This document shows, in pieces, positions 16,733 through 26,300 of a DNA stretch of 64,000 nt. How positions within the stretch are numbered: position 1 is the stretch's first letter; the number at the start of each line of letters is the position of its first letter. The stretch spans positions 62,001 through 126,000 of the IMG/VR virus record IMGVR_UViG_3300025276_000023, one strand, 5' to 3'. Source of the stretch: a virus. A model generated the notes under the pieces. That model was not told the DNA's origin. It worked only from the letters and a program-made list of their open reading frames with translations, and made no database searches. The translations under genes and the position numbers were made by a program.

Positions 16733-17140
16733 ATGAATTCAATTAAACTTAAAATAGCAGCCGGCCTTGCAGCAGTATCAGTAGTATCTTTAGGCGCGGC
16801 TTATTTTCTAAATAAGTCAGATCAGAAAAAAGAAAAGTCAACTAAGCGTAACAGCGATGTTTCTTTCTTTGACGGTTATACCCTTTACTTTACCAACGAT
16901 GCAATCGAAGGTATCGTTACAGTAAAGGACGGTGAGTTCGAAACAAACGTCACTGCTATAAAAGAAGTAAAAGGCAATACAGGAATGAGCACAGTAAACT
17001 TAGGCTTAATGTTTTTAAAGGTAGCGGCCGATGCTGCTAACATAAAAGCTGCTAAATCATCGCTGTCAAGAGCAGATATATTTAGAGTAATAATAGCTGG
17101 TGACAATGATGTCTTCTCTATTGAAAACACAGTAGCTTAA
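16733..17140 (+). CDS. Small membrane-anchored protein
   Basis: The 135-residue product starts with MNSIKLKIAAGLAAVSVVSL, a single N-terminal membrane anchor or signal-anchor, then a Lys-rich linker (KSDQKKEKSTKRN) and a compact domain. Its N-terminus resembles the 42-residue peptide at 41376 (MNELKIRIGVVVGTT), and the two genes share almost the same promoter motif. AGGAAACGAATC precedes the ATG. Possible roles are host membrane takeover or exclusion of other phages. It is not recognised. Confidence 0.68.
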   Translation: MNSIKLKIAAGLAAVSVVSLGAAYFLNKSDQKKEKSTKRNSDVSFFDGYTLYFTNDAIEGIVTVKDGEFETNVTAIKEVKGNTGMSTVNLGLMFLKVAADAANIKAAKSSLSRADIFRVIIAGDNDVFSIENTVA

Positions 17141-17169
17141 TTAACCCCCCATTATCAAAGGAAACAACC

Positions 17170-17535
17170 ATGAAGATTTCAGACGCACTATGTATAGCAG
17201 CGGTAGCAGTGACAGCAGTAGCTTTAGCATCTGCAAGTGTAATAGAAGTTAGACGCGAGCCTCTACCTAGACGTAGAATGAATCGTGGTTCTACTCACCA
17301 GATAAGAGGAAGTCGAGTTCGTGCTACTGTAATATTTAACAGTGATCGCACATTTAATGTAGATGTTAGAGACGTAGGCGATTTCTACGGTCGCTATAGT
17401 CTAGCTCAGATGTTACGTAATCGTATCGAACAAAACCTTAGATACGATCATTCAATGTCTAAAAGATTGGCAGTCAGTAAAGCTTGTAATGAGGTTTCTG
17501 ACTTTACCGGTTTACCATTGTACAATATCAGTTAG
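17170..17535 (+). CDS. Small membrane or exported protein with basic domain
   Basis: Residues 5-24 (DALCIAAVAVTAVALASASV) are an N-terminal membrane helix or cleavable signal (ASA-like end). The rest is Arg-rich (EPLPRRRMNRGSTHQIRGSR) followed by a folded domain with a beta strand and helices. It is in one unit with the 16733 gene, 29 bp apart, and ends before the terminator at 17551. Unknown function. Confidence 0.65.
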   Translation: MKISDALCIAAVAVTAVALASASVIEVRREPLPRRRMNRGSTHQIRGSRVRATVIFNSDRTFNVDVRDVGDFYGRYSLAQMLRNRIEQNLRYDHSMSKRLAVSKACNEVSDFTGLPLYNIS

Positions 17536-17550
17536 GTATTGTACAATAAA

Positions 17551-17580
17551 AAGAAGCTTCCGTAGCTTCTTTTTTTTATT
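17551..17580 (+). terminator. U-tract hairpin terminator
   Basis: AAGAAGCT-TCCGT-AGCTTCTT followed by TTTTTTATT, 15 bp after the stop of the 17170 gene. Confidence 0.8.
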
Positions 17581-17598
17581 CACTATTAGGATTAAATT

Positions 17599-17835
17599 AT
17601 GCATTATAGTTATAACGAAGATGAGGCGATTTATTTACGTACTCAATTGGCTAAACGAATTGAGCTAGAACGTAACGCTGAAAGAAAAGAAAGCATGTTA
17701 CACCTACAGAAATGCATGGGTACGGAAGGTCCTATCGAAACAGAACTGGCTAATCGTTCTGACTGGCCTGAGATTATCAATACCATCATGTATGGTCCAG
17801 AGGCAGGGGATACGTATGAACCAGGAATCCTTTAG
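17599..17835 (+). CDS. Unknown small charged protein
   Basis: The 78-residue acidic/basic helical protein (YLRTQLAKRIELERNAERKE) starts 18 bp after the terminator. Its C-terminus overlaps the start of the next gene by 20 bp, so the two are probably coupled. The ribosome site is weak (TTAGGATTAAATT). No motif. Confidence 0.6.
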   Translation: MHYSYNEDEAIYLRTQLAKRIELERNAERKESMLHLQKCMGTEGPIETELANRSDWPEIINTIMYGPEAGDTYEPGIL

Positions 17836-18217
17836 CTTTACAGAAAGGTTATATGAAAGCACTATGAAAGAGTCAGATAAAATAATGGACAGCGCTTTCT
17901 TAGTTGATAAAACTGATCATCACGACACTCTACTAGACGATATAATCTTTAGACTGTACAGATATCAACGCGAGTTAAATGTAACGCGTAAGATACTCGA
18001 TACTGGTAAGGTTCAATATCGTTTCTTATCAATGGGTGACGTGCCGCTTACAATTCATCCAAGACAAGCAAGTCAAATGCTATTTACTAAACTGGAGAGT
18101 TTGCTACCTAAGCATCCAGAGAAAATGGATTTCATTGACGCTGCAATTCTACTAGATGATTTGTTAATTGAATACAACAAAGAACCTAAACGTGGCAGCT
18201 TAAGTATAAGTAACTAA
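17816..18217 (+). CDS. Unknown small protein
   Basis: The start at 17816 (MNQESFSFTERLY, 133 aa) is preceded by AGGGGATACGT; an ATG at 17792 in frame lacks a site. The product is helical and acidic, without a membrane segment or known motif. It ends at the bidirectional hairpin at 18223 and converges with the large minus-strand tail operon. Confidence 0.66.
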   Translation: MNQESFSFTERLYESTMKESDKIMDSAFLVDKTDHHDTLLDDIIFRLYRYQRELNVTRKILDTGKVQYRFLSMGDVPLTIHPRQASQMLFTKLESLLPKHPEKMDFIDAAILLDDLLIEYNKEPKRGSLSISN

Positions 18218-18222
18218 CATAA

Positions 18223-18262
18223 ACAGCTCCCATTATGGGAGCTGTATGTTTTTTCTTTTTTT
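18223..18262. terminator. Bidirectional hairpin terminator
   Basis: Ten-bp stem ACAGCTCCCA / TGGGAGCTGT with loop TTA between convergent genes. The plus tail is ATGTTTTTTC; on the minus strand the stem is followed by TTATGTTAG, so TATG is present on both sides. Confidence 0.85.
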
Positions 18263-18267
18263 AGTTT

Positions 18268-20307
18268 CTAACCACCACGGTCACTAGGATCGGCTATAGC
18301 TGCTAGCCAGCGACCAGGCGATGCTCCAAATAACCAACCAGCATTCGATGCAACACTTGCCCATTTAGCAGGTGAGCGCCATTGTTGGAAGTCTAGCATT
18401 GACTTGTGGAAGTTCTTCTTCAGACGCTTAGTTGTATAGATCTGATCTACTAAATCTAACGAACCCATGATTGCCATCAAATCAGTAAATTGATTTTCAT
18501 CTGATAATAGATATTTAGATATACCACCTGGAAGTAGAGTATCTAATGGATTGAAACCAGCAGTTAAAGGCATGTGAGTAATTGATGTTAAATCTAATAG
18601 CGTAAATTCAATATCAATACCTAGTGGTTCACTGTCTTTAGTGTAACCGATATTACCAGTACCTAATGTCATAGTGAATGAATCAATTATGCCCAGTCTA
18701 GATTGTGCTCTACCTTTACAGTAGTATTCACAAATGAATGGACCTGTGTATGATTGGAAACCAGTTGATCTAGGAATAGCACCCGCCATTACTGAGATAG
18801 CAGGAATGAATAAGTTCTGCAGTCTTGATACTGGATCAGATGACCATGAACGACATTCCATCTTAGCACTTATCTTAGGCGCATTTGTTATTGTCTCTTC
18901 CCAGTACTTAGGGATGTCCACTAACGCATTGCCCATAAGAGCAGCTAGACCGCTCACACCGACACTTTCAGCAACGCCGCTAAGCAATGCCCCTACCGAG
19001 CTAGTAACGGCTCCTATAGCGTCTCCTACGAACCCACCAATTAACTGACCATCTGATAGATTGAAACGAATGTCTTTAGCACCCGATGACATACCGTTAA
19101 TCATACCGGCTACACCAGATTCTTTAACCGTACTATTAGCAGAGAAACTTGTAGAGCCAGGCTTATCAATTCTAAACGATACAAACTGACCACCATCATT
19201 ACTTTCTGCTTCTAGCGAAGTAAAGAACTTAGACCACCAGCCTTCATCTTCACCGTAGAGATCAGAGGCTGTTTCAGCAGGTTGATTAGCAATGTTAGTT
19301 TCAACATCGTTTGCGAACTTAGCTTCCTCATTTGGGTCTTCGGTTTCCTTTTCCTGTAATGGTTTATACGCATCGAGAGAGAACCAATCGTCAATGTACG
19401 TTCCCATATCACGCCCTTCGGCGATAACTGGATCATTAGGATGTCCGGTTTCTTTATAGACTCTACTTACAGCAGCAATTGCTTCATCAGCTGTTTTAGA
19501 TTCATCGAGGCTCTTCTTCAATAGCTCATGGCGTTTATTAGCAAGACGTTGATAACGAGTGGTTACGTTATAGATATCGATGCTGCCATTTGAATTATAG
19601 ATGTCAGGTAATAGTTTACGGTAAGCTGCTTTATCATCATCACCAAAACCTTCTTGTTCTTTATATCCCTCAGTACGTTCTGAGTTAGCCATACCTGCTA
19701 CGTTACCCATATTTGACATCAAGCTATTTAGAACACTTGAGCGAGCATCGTTGTAGATATGCATTGCAGGTTTCAGATAGAAGTATTTAGTAGAAGGCAT
19801 GTCTGCTAAGAATCTAAGCGTCTGTGCTATTAGAATATAAGGTAATATTCTAAAGGTTGCTACAGTCCCTATGATTCTACCAATAGAACGTGCTATTTGA
19901 TTACTACGTCCTTTATTGGCTAACTGTGCGGCTGTTGGGTCATAGAAGTTACCAAAGAACCGAGTCATGCTGTTATAGGTTGGAATACCGAAACGCATAT
20001 GCATGATAACTTGAGTATCATCGAAACGTTCGCTATAGTCACGTCCCATACCGCTAGTTGCACCCAAGAAACTATATTTAGTTGTAGGGTCATCTACATA
20101 TCGTTCTTCATTTAAATCAGCAAAGCCTGTAAACTGAGGCAGTGGATTTATTGCTTTATTGCCACCAAGTGTAGTGTCTCCAAATTTGAATAGACCAGAC
20201 GGTAGCTTTCTAAATTTATCTACGCTTGTATCGAATGAGTCCGGTGGAAGAAGAAACGCACTTCTCACCCAACTACTGACAGATGCATCGCTTAGTACTT
20301 CGTACAT
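18268..20307 (-). CDS. Large virion/tail protein (downstream of gp181-like gene)
   Basis: I use the start at 20307 (MYEVLSDASVSSW, 679 aa), which has GGAGTGTCT directly before it; the ATG at 20337 has no site. The product has an N-terminal part with a hydrophobic helix (IIGTVATFRILPYILIAQTL), a charged central helical part, a Gly/Ala-rich hydrophobic stretch (~430-465) and a C-terminal beta-rich part (~480-590). It follows the 2210-residue gene on the same strand, as virion genes follow gp181 in phiKZ. A baseplate or tail-associated role is likely but not shown by a motif. Confidence 0.65.
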   Translation of the reverse strand: MYEVLSDASVSSWVRSAFLLPPDSFDTSVDKFRKLPSGLFKFGDTTLGGNKAINPLPQFTGFADLNEERYVDDPTTKYSFLGATSGMGRDYSERFDDTQVIMHMRFGIPTYNSMTRFFGNFYDPTAAQLANKGRSNQIARSIGRIIGTVATFRILPYILIAQTLRFLADMPSTKYFYLKPAMHIYNDARSSVLNSLMSNMGNVAGMANSERTEGYKEQEGFGDDDKAAYRKLLPDIYNSNGSIDIYNVTTRYQRLANKRHELLKKSLDESKTADEAIAAVSRVYKETGHPNDPVIAEGRDMGTYIDDWFSLDAYKPLQEKETEDPNEEAKFANDVETNIANQPAETASDLYGEDEGWWSKFFTSLEAESNDGGQFVSFRIDKPGSTSFSANSTVKESGVAGMINGMSSGAKDIRFNLSDGQLIGGFVGDAIGAVTSSVGALLSGVAESVGVSGLAALMGNALVDIPKYWEETITNAPKISAKMECRSWSSDPVSRLQNLFIPAISVMAGAIPRSTGFQSYTGPFICEYYCKGRAQSRLGIIDSFTMTLGTGNIGYTKDSEPLGIDIEFTLLDLTSITHMPLTAGFNPLDTLLPGGISKYLLSDENQFTDLMAIMGSLDLVDQIYTTKRLKKNFHKSMLDFQQWRSPAKWASVASNAGWLFGASPGRWLAAIADPSDRGG

Positions 20308-20345
20308 AGACACTCCATTAATAAAAAAAATCTTCATTACATAAA

Positions 20346-20379
20346 ATGCGCAGCTAGGATTAACTAGCTGCGCATTATG
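20346..20379. terminator. Hairpin between the two large minus-strand tail genes
   Basis: Twelve-bp stem ATGCGCAGCTAG / CTAGCTGCGCAT with loop GATTAA. On the minus strand it is followed by TTTATGTAATG, on the plus strand by TATGTTTAT. It would separate or attenuate the two minus-strand genes. Confidence 0.65.
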
Positions 20380-20380
20380 T

Positions 20381-23300
20381 TTATATACTCCGTCTCATTG
20401 ATATCTTTCCAGTATCGAGTGGGGCGGATGTTTCAGGTTTCTTAAAAGATTCCTGCTGGCCCGTAGAGGCCGATTGATTACCAGTAGGATTCACTGTTGC
20501 TTGAGGGGCTGTATTATTAACCTTACCGTTTTGCTTTATAAGGTCTTTTAGTAGAGCAACACTTTGTTTGTGATAGCTATTACTCTCAGCTAGTAGTGAG
20601 TTGGCACGTTTAAGCTCTGTAACGGCTTGTAACGAACTCTGGCTACTGTCAGCAGCGTATTGGGTTTGTGCTTTCGCACGTTGTTCAGCGGCTCTCTTAG
20701 ACGCTCTCTCGACTAACTCTTTCTGTTCTTTAGTATCGACAACATCAGACTTTTCATCTTGATATTTAGACTTGTTAACAACATTAGCAGTATCGGCCAC
20801 GTAAGAACTAGAAGACGATTTCTTAACAGCAGGAGTTGTGGAAGCTTTCACTTCATCTAGTCTGCTAGATAATCCAGAAAAGAATTCCTTCTTAGTCATC
20901 TTCGCAGAGAGTCTATCTTTATCAGCTGTGGTTTTAGGCTTAATGAATTCAGATACATTGGCATCGTCATCTGCTTGTATTAAGCGGATTGTTTCCTCAG
21001 TACCGTACATCATAGCCGATAGATTTTCTTGAGAGGTTGGTTCTCTTCCTAAGATAGAACGCATTCTAGCAATTGACACCTTAAGGAACTCAGCCACCGC
21101 AATGGTTGCATGTTGAGGATTCTTAATGTCTGGCTTATCGATACTGTATCGTTCAGCATGCTTATCCATTAGTTTCCTAAAGGTAGCAGCATCCATTAGA
21201 TACATACCCGACCTAGCACCTACTCGTTTGTTAGGATTGAAGTTAGTAGCTAGTTTAGCAAGTCCTAGTATTGGATCAGGCTCAATGCCTACTAACATGG
21301 CTACTGACATTACCATCTTGCCATATTCGCCCATTGTAGCACGAAGCGGTTTATAGATAGCACTTGCATCAGCATCACCTACAGATGAAATCTTAGCATT
21401 GATTTCTTTCTCAGAGATACTAGCAACTGGATTAACTTCTGTAGGAGCACCAGAACTAGGAACGTAGCTAGTAGTCTGACCCGAATTTCCACGAGCCTTC
21501 ATCTTATCTATTTTCTTCTGCACCCTACGTAAAGTTGGATTGTCACTGTTACGTCTACGCTCGGCTGCCTGTTTTGCAAACTCCTCACCGGTCATCGGTT
21601 TATCAGATGTGCCTTGTATAGGAGTGACACTCGCTGGTTTATCTGGATCAGCAACCTTAGCTACTTCTCCCCGAGCTTTCATTGCATCGGCTTGTTTCTG
21701 TGCTTTGCGTACAGCAGGGTTATCGCTATTGCGTCGTCGTTCGGCAGCCTGATCTGCAAACTGAGCAGCTGTTGATTGAGTAGCTTTAGGATTAGGAACA
21801 TCCTTCATTGTTTTAAGTTGTTCATCGGTTGGATTGAGTGCTGGATCTTTAGGATCTAAAGTGGCTTGCTCATTATCTTTCATCTCAATGACTGAACGCA
21901 TATGTTGATCATATTTACGTTGCAGTGAAGGGTTGTCAAAATGTTTACGGACAATGTCGGTACCTTTAAAGTATTCAACGCCGTCTTTAACATCAAACTT
22001 CTCTTCAGCTGGACTATCGTTAGCAGCCTTCGCCACCGTTCCTTGCATCATTAACATGTTAGCTTTATTGTCGTTAGCTTTACGTGCATCTTTCATTACA
22101 GCTTGACCGTACTTAGCACTGTAACCGTCATCTGGTAGATCGTAGGTCTTCTGAGGGTTCTTAGAAGGCTGTCCATTACGCATGTTAATCATACGTTTCT
22201 CAGCAGACTTATCTCTAGGCGTGTGTTTCTCAACAACTAAAGCAAGTGCTTCTTCGATAGGTTCCATTCGACCATCCATCACTATATCAGAATCCCCAAA
22301 CGGAGAAGACGTGACTGTATATGGACTAGGTTCAGTTCTTATCATTGAAGCTTTTGCAAATTTAATCTTATCTTCTTCTTTAAGATCTTTATCTACTGTC
22401 ATTAGGTTAGATGAATTAGCCATTGTTTTCAATAGATACATGTTCTTCAAAAAGACTGGTTTAAAACGTTCACTGAACCACTTGTTAAACATCTTAACCT
22501 TCTGTTTATTTTTAATATCAAACTCAAAGATTTCAGGTATTTGCTCAAACGGTACTTTACCAGATATAGATGCAGACTCTCCAGAGATAGAAACATTCTT
22601 AGAAAGGATTTGCTCAAACTTACCTATGGTTTGAATTAAATCATAGTCTAAGTCTGGTACACCGTACTGAGCCATCCGCAGTTCAGTTAAAGGATCTAAC
22701 AGTTCTGAGAAGTAGCTATAAGTAAAGTAACTAACAGCCCCAACCGCAGCAACCGTCAAGACAACAGGAGAGAACACAACTGCGGCTACTGTACCAGCAG
22801 CCGCAGCAGTTGCTGCCGCAGCAGTAGCAACACCACTTGCAATGGCAGGAGCAGCCGCCACAGCCGCCGTAGCCACATAAGGTATTGCTCTAGCCCCCAT
22901 TGCCAAAGCTCTAGCAGTTAAAGACTTCTTACCACCACCTAGGAACATATTAGCGACACTGGAACCGGTTAAGAAATTAAGTACAGTTGTTAACACTGAC
23001 CCTATTCCCATTATACCACCAACCACTTTACTTAACATGCCAAACGTACCGCTCATTAGTCCTAATACTTTCTTGGAGAATGACCCTCCTTTACGATTAG
23101 CCTTAGCCGCCTTATCTTCCCTTGCCTCTTTACGCTTAGCTTCTTTCTTAGCTTTACGTTCTTTCATGATATTGACAAAAGAACCTACTCGGTCTTTCAT
23201 GTCACTGGCTTCGTTCTTAAGTTTATCTTTGAAGCTAGGACGTTTCTTGCTCTTGTCCTTTTCTTCTTTGTTTCTAAACTTCTTGAACTTACCAAATAGC

Positions 23301-26300
23301 GTATCCATGTAGCCATTCATTTTAGCAGCAAAGCCTTCTTTAGCTCCTTTGGCTTTATCTTTAAGAGCGTCTTTCTTTTGCTTCAACTTCTCTTTAAGAT
23401 CTTTACCTCTAGAACTTGCTTTGTCTTTAAGCTCAGATGCTTTATCTTTCGCTTTATTGTATTTCTCATCGACACCAGAACGTTCACGGTAATCTTTTGC
23501 TTTGTCTTTGGCTTTATCTATCTTGCCATCAACATCGTATTTATTACGTAACTCATCTGCTTTAGATTTGATCTTATCTTTAGCAGTCTTACCACTAAAG
23601 GCATTGTACTTGTCTTTAACTTTATCCAGTAAACCAGAACCCATTGAAGTAGCTGAACTGAAAGCTGCTTTAGCACCGTTAACGATACCACCAGACGCTT
23701 GAGCCAATTCTTCTTCTTTAACATCGAGTCCTTTATAGGCAAAGTATTTTAATAAGAGTGCATAGATACGTTTAGTTATACTTCCCGTACCAATTCCAAA
23801 TGAACGTTTCTCACCGTTGCCGTCAGTGCCGAATCCAGGTATCTTAGATGTTAACCATCCTAAACTTCCTTTGATTGCATCGGCTGCTGTACCAGCGCCC
23901 TTCTTAACGAGGTCAAAGGCTTTCTTGCCACCATTTAATACTAAGCCAGCACCTTTACCTATAAGTCCAATGGCGCTCGCTATAACGCTCTTAGGCAACC
24001 CTATCTTTTTACCGTCAATAGTAACAAGGTTCTTTAATTCCTCAGCATTAATTACAATGCTCTTACCTTCGTATATAGGACCGGTTAAATGTTTCTTGTG
24101 AGTGACCGTAACCCCAGCAGAGTTAACGTACGCTCCATTATTCATTTTAACAACTCTAAGACGAGGTTCACTTTCCCCTTTCACGTAAACGTCTGGTAGT
24201 TTAGTGAAGAAGTCTTTAGCTTTGTTATAGGCTTTATCTATCCCTAGCATCTTAAATGGATTGACTAAGTTAAATGGTTTTTTGATTAACCCTAAAAGGA
24301 AATCTTTACCTGCTTTAAAGTTTATCTTTTTACCAGCGAAACTATAAAGGCCATCTCTCCATTGTTCAGGACTGATAGCGTAGTTACCAGCTAAGTCTTT
24401 TATCGGTCCCTTTATTTGAGACATCTTGGTAATTATCTTACCCGTAATAGCATCTTTATATTCACCAGCTTCTAATTTAGCTTTAGTGATTAAAGGATTG
24501 ATCTTATTGGTAGCTGAGTAGAGATCTATATTTTTAAGACCTAGAACAGTATCTTTAATAGCCCCGCCAGCTCTACGTGCTAGACCAGCTGCAAAGGTTA
24601 ATGGTTTAAGTGTATTGCCAAATACTTTCTTACCGATGTCCCATGGCTTCTTAATGATGGTGTTAAACGCACCTTTACCAAGACCTTTAAGTTTACCGTA
24701 TTTACCTTTAAGGTAATTCTTAGCTCTGGTTCGTTTACCTTCTTTAGGCGTACCGTCATTGTCACCGTAGGCAAACATATCGGGTAGATCAATTAAGAGT
24801 TCTTTTATCTCACTTAACAGATCAACTTGCTTAGACGCATGTTCTTGGCTTGAGAACTTGCCTTCAATCATTTCTAACTGATCATAGTCGATGGCTAATT
24901 CACCGCCTGTTCTACCTTGTAAAGATTCAATCAATTGATCAATACTTTGAATTAGTTCACCTGCTTCAATGGTAGTGGAAATAGAATCACCAGCGCCACT
25001 TGCGCTATCTGGACCGACTGGAGGATTCCAAGGTTTACCTGGTTCTTTATCAGACGGGTCGTAAGGCTTTTCTGCTGCTGCTTTATCTTTACCGTGCTGA
25101 CGATAGCGTTCAAAGATATACTCTTCATTGACATGATCATCACCATCTCGGTCAACAGTAACACCACTGCGTCTGAGAGCTTCTCTATTAGCTGTGTTAG
25201 CGTAAAGATTAGCTGTCTCATAAGTGTTAGGCATTGCTTCACGCAAACGTCTTAGATCACGATTGGCTTCTACTTGAGCAAAAGAGCCTTTAACATTTTC
25301 ATCGCCTATTGTTCCATCCATCTCAAGTTCGAGTTTGGCATGAACAGCATCGGCAAATCGATCGTACTCTTCCATTGATAGTTTAGACTTATCTAGATAG
25401 TCACCATCAATTAGTTTCTTAGTGTTGAAGTCAGTATCAGTACGAGCAAACCGAAGAAACATCTCTTCTATTTTATCTGCTATATCATCAACTGAACCAT
25501 CTGTAACAACAGACAGTAGATTTTTATTGATGTCTTTCAATGCGTCGAGTTCAGTGTCTCTAACTGCATCGCCTTCTATTCTAGCTGAGAGGTCAGTTGT
25601 CTGTACAAACTTATTACCAGCATGATCAAAAGTAACTGAGTCTTCTTCCGTACCGCTTACGCTATGCCATATTTTAGATAACCAACCAGGTATTACTTCA
25701 ATGATTGATTTACGAGTAAGGTTGTCAAAGTCAGCATGGTCGGTTGAGTTAGCTATTTGATCATAACCTACTCTAGACTCACGTCTATTCCTAAGGGCTT
25801 CTAAAGCAGTCTCTTGCAACATACTAGAAATGTTACCAGTATACGTCTTAGACTCTAAATGCTCACGTAGCATCTTGTCGTAGTTCTCACTACCGTTTAG
25901 AAGCTTATTGCCAAGCGTTGCAATCTTTTTATTCTTAGCCATATGAGGAGCTAAGAACTTACCCATCTTCTCACCTAACCAGCGAGTTAATGATTCAGAA
26001 CCCATCTGAGCACCGAGTTCAGTTTTACTGATACCCATCTCTTCAAGGTCAACGCCCTCTAACATATCGCCTGCAAATGAAGCAGTGGCTACAGCGTCTT
26101 TAAACTCAGCTACCTTCTCTTTAACTCGTTTACCTAGAATGTCCCCAAATGTATTGAGGAAGTCTTTAGCCATTGGAGCGAACTTATCTTGTGCTTTACC
26201 GATAAGTTTCTCTTTGGTTAACTGCATTGCTAGTTCACTGTTTTGTATTTTAACAGCTTCTGGCAAACCAGTGTTCTTAACCAAAGAGCGGAAGTGAGTA

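Noticed and set aside
22182-22634. 150-residue plus-strand frame
   Set aside because: Inside the 2210-residue gene on the other strand, no ribosome site.
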